Positions 32,596-42,585 are shown, counted from the stretch's first letter. The stretch is DNA of 64,000 nucleotides from Candidatus Bathyarchaeota archaeon (GCA_018396705.1 JAGTQZ010000004.1:1-64000), one strand, 5' to 3'. Translations and numbers: made by a program. Notes: generated from the sequence alone by a model not told the origin.

Positions 32596-32613
32596 TGATG
32601 GAGGAGATATCTG

Positions 32614-33039
32614 TTGAGTCAAGCTTCCTCTGAACCTTCGCCTGCTGTAAAAATTTCATCATTCGTTTTGATTGCAATAATTGTTACGTTAGTTGTCGCC
32701 ATCATGGCGCTTGCGAATGCAATTCAAGCCTATTTTAATGGAAACTTAGAAGTTGCCACAGTTCTTTTGATAATAGGGTTCATAGGTGTGGGTGCATGCA
32801 CTTACGTCCTTTTCCAAATGAGACAGCGTATAATACGGTTAAGAATAGAGGCACCGCCGATAACAACAACTATTGAATGTCGAAAATGCGGCTTTAAAAC
32901 CGTTAGGGCTTTCCAGCGAGGCGATTATATTTTTAAGGAGGTTGATATCTGCCAAAAATGTAACGAGAAAATGTTGATAACCGCCATCTACCGGGAGGTT
33001 CGCGAAAAAGTAAAGGCATCCTCTCCATTTTTACGTTAA
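32614..33039 (+). CDS. Two-TM protein with C-terminal zinc ribbon
   Basis: A 141-residue protein: two TM helices (SSFVLIAIIVTLVVAIMALA and VATVLLIIGFIGVGACTYVL), then a cytoplasmic zinc ribbon, CRKCGFKTVRAF and CQKCNEKM. TTG 32614 is supported by GGAGGAGAT at 32600-32608. It lies 18 bases after the DUF1512 gene, suggesting a shared function at the membrane. It overlaps the convergent MetAP gene by nine bases. No family recognised. Confidence 0.78.
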   Translation: MSQASSEPSPAVKISSFVLIAIIVTLVVAIMALANAIQAYFNGNLEVATVLLIIGFIGVGACTYVLFQMRQRIIRLRIEAPPITTTIECRKCGFKTVRAFQRGDYIFKEVDICQKCNEKMLITAIYREVREKVKASSPFLR

Positions 33040-33927
33040 CATTATACAGCCATTTTCAACTATTAACACAGTGTGCTCCGCTTGGGCGACTGGTTTACCG
33101 CTTGCCTCTACAAAAACCGGATAACCCATAACAGCCTTCGAAAGTAAGAGTTCTCTAAAGGCTTCTCTAAAATGTTGTTGAGGTATTACACCTTGAAGCC
33201 ATCTTTCAGCGAATGGTAATGTTTTGAAGGTCTCCTCAATATATTGCAAAAGTTTTTTCGCGTAGTGGTTTTTCATGGGCTTTTGTTTCACGAAACGGAA
33301 TATCGTAACTTCGCTGCTGTTTTCCACTTTTCCAATAGCGTTTTGCGTTGTTACAAAAGGTTCAATAGCATAAGCTTCTCCCGGCCTAACTTTTGCGATG
33401 GAAACATGCGCCACATTTGGTAATGATGTGCCGGCATGTACTAAAAACCGGCCAACTTGATGTCCCGTCAAGTTTGAGATTGGCTTATAACCTCTAGATT
33501 TTATGGCATGCTCGATAATGGCGCCGAGTTTTGAAGTTGACATGTGAGGCTGAATATTTTCAATAGCTTTTTTCAAAGCATGTTCAGCTGTTTCCACCAT
33601 ATCCTTTAATTCATGATTGAAACATATTGTTACCGCTGTATCAGTCACGTAACCGTCCACATGGGCACCTATATCCACCTTTACTAGGGAGTTTTCTGGG
33701 ATTCGTCTTTCGTCACCTGGTGGCGAAGTATAGTGGGCTGCAACTTCGTTTATTGAAATGTTACATGGGAAAGCTGGGTTTCCACCCTTCCGTCTAATAA
33801 GTTCTTCCGCTTTTTCACAGATCTCTATGACAAGCATGTTTTCACGGATGAAGCCCTTGAGCTCTTCACGAGTTTCGCGAAGGATTTTGCCAGACTGGCG
33901 AAGCTTTTTTAGGGCTTCTTCTTCCAA
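33031..33927 (-). CDS. map: Methionine aminopeptidase, type II (archaeal)
   Basis: A 298-residue MetAP-2-type enzyme that removes initiator methionine. The five metal ligands are visible: Asp in VKVDIGAHVDG, Asp in YVTDTAV, His in LTGHQVGRF, Glu in YAIEPFVT and Glu in VAQAEHTVLI. An archaeal helical insert (about 190-260) identifies type II. It converges on the zinc-ribbon gene with a nine-base overlap. Confidence 0.96.
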   Translation of the reverse strand: MEEEALKKLRQSGKILRETREELKGFIRENMLVIEICEKAEELIRRKGGNPAFPCNISINEVAAHYTSPPGDERRIPENSLVKVDIGAHVDGYVTDTAVTICFNHELKDMVETAEHALKKAIENIQPHMSTSKLGAIIEHAIKSRGYKPISNLTGHQVGRFLVHAGTSLPNVAHVSIAKVRPGEAYAIEPFVTTQNAIGKVENSSEVTIFRFVKQKPMKNHYAKKLLQYIEETFKTLPFAERWLQGVIPQQHFREAFRELLLSKAVMGYPVFVEASGKPVAQAEHTVLIVENGCIMLT

Positions 33928-34007
33928 GCTTTTCGGTGCGCCTCCACTTTAAACTTTATTAACCTAACAAGAGCCTTAAAAGGTTTGATTGGAGGGATGC
34001 TTAGATA

Positions 34008-34679
34008 ATGGCAAAAGCAACATGGTTTGGACACGCAGCCTTTAAGCTTGAGTTAGCTGATAAAACAGTTTTGATAGATCCTTGGCTTGACGGTAATCCA
34101 ACATCGCCTATAAAAGCCTCTGAAATAGACAAGGCGGACATTGTTTATGTTACACATGATCATGGCGACCATTTAGGCGACGCAATAGCAATATGCAAAA
34201 GAACAGGTGCCACTTTTGTGTCAACGTTCGAGCTTGGCAACTATGCCAGCGAAAGCGGGGTTCCAGATGTTGTTGGACTAAATATTGGGGGCTCAGTGGA
34301 AATTAAAGGCATAAAACTACACGTTGTGCATGCTTTCCACACATGTTCAAGGGGGGCTCCCACAGGAGTTATTGTTGAAGGTGAAGATAAAACGGTTTAC
34401 CATGCAGGGGATACTGGACTTTTTGGTGATTTGAAATTTATTGGACAATTTTACAAGCCGAACTTGGCGCTCCTACCTATAGGAGGCTACTACACCATGG
34501 GCGCTTCAGAAGCGGCCGAAGCTGTTAAACTCTTAAAGCCTAAGTCCGTTATTCCAATGCACTATAAGACTTTTCCAGTGCTGGCGCAATCGGCTGACGA
34601 ATTTGTAGAACGAGTGAAGAAAAAAGCACCTAGGATTAAGATTGTAGTTCTAAATCCCGGTGAAAGCTTCGAATTTTAA
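34008..34679 (+). CDS. Metal-dependent hydrolase, UPF0173 (metallo-beta-lactamase fold)
   Basis: A 223-residue MBL-fold protein of the UPF0173 group. TWFGHAAFKLEL opens the fold, VTHDHGDHLGD provides the zinc ligands, VHAFHTCSRGAPTGV and YHAGDTGLFGD follow, and a late His lies in VIPMHYKTFP. The family is broadly distributed and its substrate is unknown. ATG 34008 stands alone between the divergent MetAP and the convergent flavin reductase genes. Confidence 0.93.
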   Translation: MAKATWFGHAAFKLELADKTVLIDPWLDGNPTSPIKASEIDKADIVYVTHDHGDHLGDAIAICKRTGATFVSTFELGNYASESGVPDVVGLNIGGSVEIKGIKLHVVHAFHTCSRGAPTGVIVEGEDKTVYHAGDTGLFGDLKFIGQFYKPNLALLPIGGYYTMGASEAAEAVKLLKPKSVIPMHYKTFPVLAQSADEFVERVKKKAPRIKIVVLNPGESFEF

Positions 34680-34695
34680 GCTTCTGTTTTTCTTT

Positions 34696-35262
34696 TTAGA
34701 TTTTAGCGGTGAAAATTTTCGGTTCCAGTGTTGCAAATTCGTTTCCGCCAATGTGGAAAATCATTTTAGCCTTTTCGAGATTGTAACCTGCTTCGCTAAA
34801 ACAGTCTCTGTCAGCGTAGGCTTCAACAACCTCGCCGACAAAAATTGTGTGGTCCCCCGTTGGAAATCTGCTGTGAAGCTTGCATTCTAAGTGGGCAATG
34901 CACTCTTTTATAATGGGTGGCTTAACTTTCTTGGCTGGAAGAGGTGTTAAACCAGTCTCCTTAAACTTGTTATGGCTTCTCCCGCTTACCCGTCCACAGT
35001 AAAGTGTTGCCTTCAAAATGTCCATGGTTGGGATATTCACCACAAACTCACCGGTCTCCTCAATGAGGCTGTGCGAGTGTCTGCCAGGCGCGATGCTAAC
35101 TGCGATAAGCGGTGGATTAATGGACGTTGGCATAGCCCAAGCTAAAGTGATAATATTGGGGTTTCCCTCCTTACCAACACATGACACTAGAACCGTGTGC
35201 ATAGGGTGAACAAGTCTGTAAGCGTTTGACAAGCCAACGTTAACTACATCTTTTTCCTTCAT
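34696..35262 (-). CDS. Flavin reductase family protein (flavoredoxin-like)
   Basis: A 188-residue FMN-binding split-barrel protein. HTVLVSCVGKEGNPNIITLA and PPLIAVSIAPGRHSHSLI form the FMN-binding core, followed by GEFVVNIPT and a C-terminal IFHIGGNEFATLEP. Archaeal members include flavoredoxins that carry electrons or bind FMN as redox partners. The gene lies 17 bases after trpS on the same strand and may be transcribed with it. The substrate cannot be deduced. Confidence 0.9.
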   Translation of the reverse strand: MKEKDVVNVGLSNAYRLVHPMHTVLVSCVGKEGNPNIITLAWAMPTSINPPLIAVSIAPGRHSHSLIEETGEFVVNIPTMDILKATLYCGRVSGRSHNKFKETGLTPLPAKKVKPPIIKECIAHLECKLHSRFPTGDHTIFVGEVVEAYADRDCFSEAGYNLEKAKMIFHIGGNEFATLEPKIFTAKI

Positions 35263-35279
35263 TTTGGCTTCTCTCCCTT

Positions 35280-36410
35280 CTAACGTTTCAAGTGGAACTT
35301 GTCTATTATGTTTCTGGCTTTCTCTCTTCGTTTCTGGTGTTCAGTTAAAAACTTTACAACTCTTTCAGTTAATTCTGTTTTGCATTCGCCGCAGAGGATT
35401 TCTCCAGCTCTGCATTTTCTTTCTCTTTCTACAAGTCTGCTGTCATTCTCTTCGAAAAGGAAATAGAAGTATTGAAAGATAGAGCAGATGTTGGGGTCTC
35501 CGCCCATTTTCCGCTGTTCGGCCACGGTGGGTTTGCCACCGGTGAAGGCATTCCAAATTTTACGTTTAACAACGTTAGGCGGGTCTATGGTGAATATGGA
35601 TGTTTCAGGCTCTGACGCGCTCATTTTTCCACCGACACCAAGTCCTGGCAAAAAGCGGCAGTGAATCTGGGCGGGCTTATAGTAGCCAAGCTTAGGCGCT
35701 ACGTCGCGGGTTATCCTCCAGTAGGGATCCTGATCGATGGCTGCCGGGATCAATGCTGGAACATTTTCGCCTGTTAGTTTGGCGTGGATAAAGCATGGAA
35801 CTGCTTGAATGGCCGGCCAGAAAATCCAGCCTATGTTGGTGCTTTCTTGAAAGCCGAAGGTAGCTTTTGCCGTTGAATAAGTTACGCGTTTGGCCACTTC
35901 GAGAGCTATGTCGTAAAGTACGCCAATGTCCTCCACGTCGAAGATTATGAAGGTTTTTTCAGGTTCGAAGCCTAAAGCGATTAGGTCTAAAGCGTTTTCG
36001 TAGGCAAATCTTCTCGTGTCTTCAAGTTTAAGCTCGTCGTCTACAACGAACTTCTCGTCGTCCGTCATCTGGAAATACAGCCTAGTTCCAAATTTTTCCT
36101 GCAAGTGCTTCGTGAAAATCCATGGAACTAAATGTCCAATGTGAACTGGGCCGGATGGTCCTCTGCCCGTGTAAAGGACAAATCGTGTCCCTTCCTCATA
36201 TAAGTCTAGAACTGTGTCTAGGTCTCGGTGGGAAAAGAAGATTCTGCGCCTAAGCTGAAGGTGAAGCTCACCAGTGTATTTGGCTATTTTTCGTAATAGT
36301 TCTTCAGTTAGTGGTTGAGTTCCAAACTCGCGAATCAAGCGTTCATAGTCTACTTTGCCCCTAACTTCCCAGGGAGTGACGATCATTTCGTTTTTATCTT
36401 CGTTGGTCAA
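35280..36410 (-). CDS. trpS: Tryptophanyl-tRNA synthetase
   Basis: A 376-residue class I synthetase of the archaeal/eukaryotic TrpRS type. The HIGH motif is GPVHIGHLVPW (about residue 87), the KMSKS motif is GGKMSASEPETS (about 265), and the AAIDQDPYWR segment forms the tryptophan pocket. Archaeal features include the N-terminal VTPWEVRGKVDYERLIREFG. It would charge the intron-bearing tRNA-Trp encoded 5 kb upstream. It diverges from pheS across a 263-bp intergenic region. Confidence 0.96.
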   Translation of the reverse strand: MTNEDKNEMIVTPWEVRGKVDYERLIREFGTQPLTEELLRKIAKYTGELHLQLRRRIFFSHRDLDTVLDLYEEGTRFVLYTGRGPSGPVHIGHLVPWIFTKHLQEKFGTRLYFQMTDDEKFVVDDELKLEDTRRFAYENALDLIALGFEPEKTFIIFDVEDIGVLYDIALEVAKRVTYSTAKATFGFQESTNIGWIFWPAIQAVPCFIHAKLTGENVPALIPAAIDQDPYWRITRDVAPKLGYYKPAQIHCRFLPGLGVGGKMSASEPETSIFTIDPPNVVKRKIWNAFTGGKPTVAEQRKMGGDPNICSIFQYFYFLFEENDSRLVERERKCRAGEILCGECKTELTERVVKFLTEHQKRREKARNIIDKFHLKR

Positions 36411-36673
36411 CCCGGCTCCTCTCTGGTTTTTCTGGCTTCTAATACAAGCCGGCTATCCGTATTAAGCTTTGTGAGACGGCTTTTTGGAATAAGCTATAAA
36501 TATGCGGTTGATGTTTCCATTTCCTTGTTGCTGGTGAAGGGATGTTACGCCAATTTCAATAGAAAGTGGTGCTTTCTCGATTTTTGACGGGCATAGCTTA
36601 AAAAGTCTTCAATGCTTTTTATGTAAACATTCCAGCACTGTTAAAGGTTTGAACGTGATTTGGGTGTTTAAAA
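36411..36673. promoter_or_regulatory. Divergent trpS / pheS intergenic region
   Basis: A 263-bp space between divergent synthetase genes. GCTTTTTATGTAA (about 36611-36623) resembles a TATA box and predicts a start for pheS near 36645-36650. No tRNA-like or T-box-like structure is evident. Confidence 0.35.
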
Positions 36674-38182
36674 ATGACTGGTTTAAGACTTCATGAAAAG
36701 AAGGCTTTAATTGCTTTGAGAATACTTGATGGAAAAGCCTCTGTTGATGATATAGCCGAAAAAAGCGGCTTAGCACATGCTGCGGTTATGAGAGCTGCCT
36801 TAACTCTTTCGGAAAGGAACCTTGTAAGAATTCAAGAGCGGAAATGGAACGTTGCTATCCTAAGCGAGGAGGGCGAGAATTACGCCCAATACGGATTGCC
36901 GGAGCGCCGTTTGCTCCGTGCTCTGCTTAGGCTTGGCGGCGAGGCAGACGTGGATGAAGCTGCCAAGGAGGCTGACCTAGATGCAAAAATGGTTCCAATA
37001 GCTCTAGGCTGGCTTAAACGGAAAAACTGGGGCGATATAAAAGGAAAAAAATGCACATTAAACGTGGATTCTGAGCCGCCATTTGGTATCGACGAGAAAC
37101 TTTTAGCCATCATGTTTGAGAAGCGTTCCATAAAAGTTGAAGACCTAGACAAAGACTTGAGGCAAGTCTTAGAAGTTCTTCGAAAGCGCAACTTGGTGGA
37201 GATTGAGGAAAAAGTCCACCGCGAACTTGAGCTGACTGAAGAGGGCTGGCAGGCAGCCAAAAAAGGCTTAGAAATAACTGAAGAAGTTACGCAGCTTACT
37301 CCTGAACTCATAGTTTCTGGCCGTTGGAGAAACGTGAAACTTACAAAGTTTGATGTAGCTGCTCCCGTACCCACTGTTTACCCGGGTAAAATGCATCCAT
37401 TGCAGCAGATTATTCAGCGTGCCAGAGAGATTTTCTTGGAAATGGGTTTCACTGAAATCCGTGGTCCATTAGTGGAAACGGCCTTTTGGAACTTCGATGC
37501 CCTATTCCAGCCTCAAGACCATCCTGCTCGCGAAATGATGGACACTTTTTATTTAGCTAATCCGCAAACTGGAAGATTGCCGTCTCAAAGGCTTGTGGAG
37601 GCTGTGGCGAAAACCCATGAGGACGGATGGATCACGGGTTCTAAAGGCTGGGGGTACAAGTGGAGCAGCGAAGAAGCCAAAAAGCTTGTTTTGAGGACGC
37701 ATACAACGGCTGAAACAATAAAGTATTTGGCAACCCACAGGAAGCCGCCGATAAAAGTGTTCTCGGTGGATAGGGTCTACAGAAACGAGCAAGTCACGTA
37801 CAAGCACCTTGCCGAATTTCACCAAATTGAAGGCATAATCATGGATAAGAGGGTCACATTGCGGGATTTAATGGGCACCTTGAAAACGTTCTACACGAAG
37901 TTTGGCATTGAAAAAATTGAGTTTTGGCCAAGCTACTTCCCCTACACTGAGCCTTCAGCCCAGGCAGTGGCTTATCACCCAAAACTTAAGCGTTGGATAG
38001 AGCTTTGCGGCATGGGCATGTTTCGCCCAGAGGTTTTAGCGCCCATGGGCATTAAATATCCGGTGCTGGCTTGGGGCGGAGGCTTAGAGCGTTTAGCCAT
38101 GATTGAGCTTGGTTTAGATGATATCCGCACGCTATATGCGAACAGTGTTGGCTGGCTTAGGAGGATTCCATTATGCCGGTAA
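36674..38182 (+). CDS. pheS: Phenylalanyl-tRNA synthetase, alpha subunit
   Basis: A 502-residue archaeal PheRS alpha subunit. The N-terminal 200 residues hold tandem winged-helix domains involved in tRNA binding. The C-terminal half is the class II catalytic domain: motif 1 around MHPLQQIIQRAREIFLEMGF, motif 2 DRVYRNEQVTYKHLAEFHQI, and motif 3 GGGLERLAMIELGL. It works as an (alpha-beta)2 tetramer with PheT, whose gene overlaps the last ten bases, indicating coupled translation. Confidence 0.97.
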   Translation: MTGLRLHEKKALIALRILDGKASVDDIAEKSGLAHAAVMRAALTLSERNLVRIQERKWNVAILSEEGENYAQYGLPERRLLRALLRLGGEADVDEAAKEADLDAKMVPIALGWLKRKNWGDIKGKKCTLNVDSEPPFGIDEKLLAIMFEKRSIKVEDLDKDLRQVLEVLRKRNLVEIEEKVHRELELTEEGWQAAKKGLEITEEVTQLTPELIVSGRWRNVKLTKFDVAAPVPTVYPGKMHPLQQIIQRAREIFLEMGFTEIRGPLVETAFWNFDALFQPQDHPAREMMDTFYLANPQTGRLPSQRLVEAVAKTHEDGWITGSKGWGYKWSSEEAKKLVLRTHTTAETIKYLATHRKPPIKVFSVDRVYRNEQVTYKHLAEFHQIEGIIMDKRVTLRDLMGTLKTFYTKFGIEKIEFWPSYFPYTEPSAQAVAYHPKLKRWIELCGMGMFRPEVLAPMGIKYPVLAWGGGLERLAMIELGLDDIRTLYANSVGWLRRIPLCR

Positions 38183-39834
38183 TAAACCTCGATGTGGAAA
38201 AATTGTCAAATTTTCTCGGTAAAACCGTCACTAGCGAAGAGTTGGCTAAGTGGCTGCCATGGCTCGGCTTCGATTTTGAGGAAATTGGCAAAGATTATGT
38301 TAAGGCGGAATACAACCCAAACCGCATAGACTTCTGCAGTCATGCTGGCGTCGCTCGTGCCTTGAAAGGCTTCTTGGAGTTGGAGACGGGGATACCAAAA
38401 TATTATGCTGACCCGCCGAAAATAACGTTGAACGTTGACAACGCAGTTTCCAGCATTAGGCCATATATGTTGGCTGCTGTGGTCCGCGACGTCAAGCTGG
38501 ACGGAGAGGCGGTTGTGGAGCTTATGGAGATGCAAGAGGACCTTCACTGGGGTATTGGAAGAAACCGCAAAAAGGCTTCTATAGGCATCCACAACTTGGA
38601 CGCTGTTGAGCCGCCCTTTACCTACACGGCTGTGGAACCCACAAGCGTGAAATTTGTACCTCTTGGCAAAACAGAAGAGATGACGCTTAAGGAGATTCTG
38701 GAGAAACACGAGAAGGGAATAGCGTACCGCCACCTAATCGATTGGGCGCCCAAATATCCACTTCTCATAGACAAGCATGGAAGAGTTTTATCCATGCCGC
38801 CCATCATAAACGGCGAGCTAACAAGAGTAGACGAAAACACCAGAAATCTCTTCTTGGATGTTACGGGTCCAAGCTTTGAGGCGGTGGAGAAAAGTCTAAA
38901 AGTTTTGGCAACGGCGCTGGCGGACATGGGCGGCAGACTAGAGAAGGTGGTTGTGCATTATCCAGACCGCACATTGGTTTCGCCGAACCTTGAAACGGAG
39001 AAAATGAGGCTTAGGTTGGGCTACGCCAACAGAATGCTTGGCTTAAGGCTTTCCATAGATGAGGCTGCCTACTGCCTACGGAAATGCCGGTTTGACACAA
39101 GGGCTATTGGAAAGGATGTCCTGGAGGTTGCCATTCCACCCTACCGCATCGACATACTCCACGAAATAGACCTCGTGGAGGAGGTTGCCATAGGCTACGG
39201 CTATTACAGGCTTGAACCAACAATACCAGCCACCATAACAGTTGGCGAAAAGCATCCAGTTAACAAGCTGGCGGAAGTTATCCGTCAAATCATGGTGGGC
39301 TTGGGATTCCTGGAAGTTATGAACTTCACGCTAACAAATGAGCGGATTCATTATGAGTTCATGAGGTTGAAGCCCAAAAACTCTGTGCGCATAGCCAACC
39401 CAGTTTCAGCTGAATACACCATAGTGAGGGAGATGCTTCTGCCGGGACTATTGAAGAACCTGGCCGAAAACAAGCATGAAAGCTACCCTCAAAAGCTTTT
39501 CGAGGTGTCGGATGTCGCAAAAATAAACCGCCGCCAAGAAACCATGTGCGAAAGACGCTTGCACTTGGCGGCCGTCACATGCCATTCCACAGCCAACTAC
39601 ACAGAAATAAGGGCTGTCTGCGAGGCACTCCTAGCCAACATGGGCTTAACCAACTGGCAAGTAAGGGAAGCTAAGCATTCAAGCTTCTTGACGGGGAGAA
39701 CAGCCGCCCTCTACGTCGGCAACAAGCAAGTTGGCTTTTTAGGCGAGATTCACCCGCAAGTCTTAAACAACTTTGAAATCGAAAATCCAACAGCAGCCCT
39801 TGAAATAGACCTAGAAATGCTGCTGTTAAGATAG
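38173..39834 (+). CDS. pheT: Phenylalanyl-tRNA synthetase, beta subunit
   Basis: A 553-residue archaeal PheRS beta subunit, shorter than the bacterial one because it lacks the N-terminal EMAP-like and C-terminal anticodon-binding domains. It has B3/B4 editing domain sequence (YNPNRIDFCSHAGVARAL, HWGIGRNRKKASIGIHNLD), B5 (IPPYRIDILHEIDLVEEVAI) and the pseudo-catalytic core to FLGEIHPQVLNNFEIENP. ATG 38173 overlaps the pheS stop. Confidence 0.97.
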   Translation: MPVINLDVEKLSNFLGKTVTSEELAKWLPWLGFDFEEIGKDYVKAEYNPNRIDFCSHAGVARALKGFLELETGIPKYYADPPKITLNVDNAVSSIRPYMLAAVVRDVKLDGEAVVELMEMQEDLHWGIGRNRKKASIGIHNLDAVEPPFTYTAVEPTSVKFVPLGKTEEMTLKEILEKHEKGIAYRHLIDWAPKYPLLIDKHGRVLSMPPIINGELTRVDENTRNLFLDVTGPSFEAVEKSLKVLATALADMGGRLEKVVVHYPDRTLVSPNLETEKMRLRLGYANRMLGLRLSIDEAAYCLRKCRFDTRAIGKDVLEVAIPPYRIDILHEIDLVEEVAIGYGYYRLEPTIPATITVGEKHPVNKLAEVIRQIMVGLGFLEVMNFTLTNERIHYEFMRLKPKNSVRIANPVSAEYTIVREMLLPGLLKNLAENKHESYPQKLFEVSDVAKINRRQETMCERRLHLAAVTCHSTANYTEIRAVCEALLANMGLTNWQVREAKHSSFLTGRTAALYVGNKQVGFLGEIHPQVLNNFEIENPTAALEIDLEMLLLR

Positions 39835-39925
39835 CGAAAATAACTCAGCGACTGATTTATAGGTTTAATTCAGAATTACTAGGATTTCTTAGAATTCTTT
39901 GTATGTAATCGTTCGACGGAACCTT

Positions 39926-39942
39926 TTTAATATATTTTTTCG
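39926..39942 (+). promoter_or_regulatory. TATA-rich promoter before the surface-protein gene
   Basis: CCTTTTTAATATATTTT is an AT-rich box about 26 bases before the expected transcript start near 39960. It drives the two consecutive secreted-protein genes. Confidence 0.45.
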
Positions 39943-39969
39943 TAATACATACGATAAATGGGTGAAAAA

Positions 39970-41802
39970 ATGCTAAAAAATAAAATTTTATCCATCGCCA
40001 CAATAGCAACGATTCTAGCTTCAACAATACTCGGACTCTGCGGAAATTCTTTTGTGGGCGCATCTCCACCTAGTGTTAGTGCCAATCCAAGGATTGTTTA
40101 TTGGGCAGATCATATATTTGTCAATGGGACTAGCCTAAGTTGGTGGTTCTATCCCAACCCAAATGCATATCACATTATGTGGTCCCCTTCAGGACGAATG
40201 CTTTTGCTAGTAGTTAACGAAATGGAAGTTTACGGTCCTTCTTATGTGACCAAAGTTGTGGCGATTAATGCCAGCAACATGGAAGTGATCCACAAATTTT
40301 CAGCTCCGAGCGCCATTTGTGACCGCATGCGGAGCAGTTTTGCCATATCCCCAGATGAAACAAGAATCTTATTCGCGAACAGCGGCAGGGACTCTGTGGA
40401 AATAGTTTCAGCAAATCTTGACGGTTCAAGCCAAACAATCATAAAAAGAATCTCCATAGTTCAGGATCAACTTTACGAAACCATCATTGACGTTGCACGA
40501 GACGGCTCGTTCCTAGTTTACACGGAAAGAGGCTCGTTCTACGATTACGAGGACTATAGAACAGTCTTTTTCAGTCGAATCAAAAAGTTCGACTTTAACA
40601 CGAACGAAACATCTTTGGTCCTTGAATTTGAGGGATGCATCACAAGTTTGAAGATTGCACCCTCAAACGACAAGATAGCTTTCACAGCAAACAAAAATCC
40701 GTTTGTATCCAGCTCCGAAAATAGCTACGAGGGCCTCTATATTGTTAATTTAGATGGAACCAACGTGACGAGAGTCCCCGCTGTCGCAGATGCAAACGTT
40801 GCACTTTGGGTTAATTGGGCGTCTAACGAAACACTAACATATACCGAGGTGTCAAACAAGATATTAACGAGCTATAACGAGTATGAATGGGCACCCACTG
40901 CCAATATAACCGCTGTAAATGTAGATGGAAGCAACAAGCGAATAATTTGTGAGGGTTTCTGCGGTTCACCATCACCAGTCGATGATGGCCTGGTCGCCTT
41001 TCTGCAATTTTCAGACGCTGAGGGTTTGAAGTTCGTTCCATACCTTCTAAATCGAAATCTTCCAATAACACCCAATCCAGACAGCGACGGAGACGGCTTA
41101 CCAGATATGGATGAGCTTCGGAATCATCTTAATCCATGCAACCCCACAGACGTCCATAAAGACTATGACGATGATGGGTTAACAAACCTTGAAGAAATTA
41201 CTTATGGTACATTAATGTTCAACCGTGATTCCGATGGAGACGGGCTCAGCGACGGTGTTGAAATCAAAGTTTTCTCGACGAATCCGATGAAGCGGGATAC
41301 GGATGGCGACGGCGTAGATGATGGCCTTGAGGCTGCAGCGACTGGTCTGAACGCTTTCGTCTCTGTTTTGCCCGCGGGATGGATTCGCATGCAGCTCGAG
41401 TGGCGGAACAAGAGAATGTATGTTTCAACAAACTCTTCTGTTCTTGGCGTGGTTTTCAACTCTACGAGCATGGCTTTAACCGTCAACGTTGGCGGTCCCG
41501 ATGGAACAGCAGGAGTAGCCAACATAACAGTGCCGATAGATATGATTAGCTCCCTTTCAGCTGTAACAGTCACATTGGACAATCAACCCCTAGAGTTTCA
41601 AATAAGCCAAGCTGGCGGATACGCACAAATCTTTGTGCAATATCATCACAGCTATCACCAGTTGACCACTCACTTAAGTGGCGGCGGCGGAGTTGGCGGC
41701 GTGGACCTAGCAGGTATATTAAACTACTGGTGGCTGATATTGTCAGTTGCCATCGTGGCAGTGGCTTCTGTCATAGCGGTCATAATCGTTAAACGCGGAT
41801 AA
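39970..41802 (+). CDS. Secreted, membrane-anchored beta-propeller protein with calcium-binding repeats
   Basis: A 610-residue protein: signal peptide (LSIATIATILASTILGLCGN), a TolB/WD40-like propeller (about 60-350, blades such as FAISPDETRILFANSGRDSV and LKIAPSNDKIAFTA), four thrombospondin type 3-like calcium repeats (DSDGDGLPDMDELR, DYDDDGLTNLEE, DSDGDGLSDGVE, DTDGDGVDDGLE), a beta domain, and a C-terminal TM anchor (ILSVAIVAVASVIAVIIV). ATG 39970 fits GGTGA just upstream better than ATG 39958. It is probably a cell-surface protein. It is followed 14 bases later by another anchored protein. Confidence 0.85.
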   Translation: MLKNKILSIATIATILASTILGLCGNSFVGASPPSVSANPRIVYWADHIFVNGTSLSWWFYPNPNAYHIMWSPSGRMLLLVVNEMEVYGPSYVTKVVAINASNMEVIHKFSAPSAICDRMRSSFAISPDETRILFANSGRDSVEIVSANLDGSSQTIIKRISIVQDQLYETIIDVARDGSFLVYTERGSFYDYEDYRTVFFSRIKKFDFNTNETSLVLEFEGCITSLKIAPSNDKIAFTANKNPFVSSSENSYEGLYIVNLDGTNVTRVPAVADANVALWVNWASNETLTYTEVSNKILTSYNEYEWAPTANITAVNVDGSNKRIICEGFCGSPSPVDDGLVAFLQFSDAEGLKFVPYLLNRNLPITPNPDSDGDGLPDMDELRNHLNPCNPTDVHKDYDDDGLTNLEEITYGTLMFNRDSDGDGLSDGVEIKVFSTNPMKRDTDGDGVDDGLEAAATGLNAFVSVLPAGWIRMQLEWRNKRMYVSTNSSVLGVVFNSTSMALTVNVGGPDGTAGVANITVPIDMISSLSAVTVTLDNQPLEFQISQAGGYAQIFVQYHHSYHQLTTHLSGGGGVGGVDLAGILNYWWLILSVAIVAVASVIAVIIVKRG

Positions 41803-41815
41803 GGAAGGATGAGAC

Positions 41816-42496
41816 ATGAAGACAATCGCCGTCCTTGGAGTTATTGCAATGGCGTTTCTGCTCTGCCTAAACATAGCCTATGCAGAAGCGCAAGTAGGCG
41901 TCAAAGTGGGCGACTGGGTAAAATATGAACTTACAGCTAGCGGCATTACTCCTCCACCAGACATGCCTCAGTGGGCTAAAGCAGAATGCACATCCATCAC
42001 TGGAACGACAGTAACTTTGAAAATGACCATGCACATGAGCGATGGAACTGAGCACACGGAAACTTGGACCATCGGCATCGCAACTGGTTCCGGAAACGCA
42101 GCTTTCCAAATAATTATCCCGGCAAACTCGGAAACAGGAGACACCATCCAATTAGTGAATAACAGGAGTTTAACAATTGCCGGAGAATCAACCAGCACAT
42201 ACGCTGGAGCGAGCAGAACATACGTATACGCAAGCGTGGCTGAAGAGGATGGGCAGTATACTTACCACTGGGACAAACAAACAGGAATCCTCTTAGAAGT
42301 AAGCGGCACGAAAGGCTCCGCATCAATTGCCTACAAGGCGACCAGCACAAACATTTGGCAGTCGTCGTCAAATCCACTGTCACTTCCAAGTCTGTCAAAT
42401 TTGCCAATAGAAACGCTTTCCATTAGCATTTCCGTGATGGCTGCAATAGCCATGATAACAGCAGCCATAGTCTACACAAAACACAAAAGAAACTAA
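41816..42496 (+). CDS. Secreted protein with C-terminal membrane anchor
   Basis: A 226-residue protein: signal peptide (VLGVIAMAFLLCLNIAYAEA), an ectodomain beginning VGVKVGDWVKYEL that is rich in beta strands (VTLKMTMHMSDGTEHTETW, YTYHWDKQTGILLEV), and a C-terminal TM helix (VMAAIAMITAAIVYT) with a basic tail. AAGGAAGGATGA precedes the ATG. The KVGDWVKYE pattern is shared by many small archaeal surface proteins of unknown role. It is probably co-transcribed with the preceding propeller protein. Confidence 0.8.
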   Translation: MKTIAVLGVIAMAFLLCLNIAYAEAQVGVKVGDWVKYELTASGITPPPDMPQWAKAECTSITGTTVTLKMTMHMSDGTEHTETWTIGIATGSGNAAFQIIIPANSETGDTIQLVNNRSLTIAGESTSTYAGASRTYVYASVAEEDGQYTYHWDKQTGILLEVSGTKGSASIAYKATSTNIWQSSSNPLSLPSLSNLPIETLSISISVMAAIAMITAAIVYTKHKRN

Positions 42497-42585
42497 GCAA
42501 GTAATTCAGATCCATTTTTCTCTTTTTTATCACCCTGCCACTATTGCGCAACTCGCTTTTTAAATGCTTATTCATTCTGTTGTAT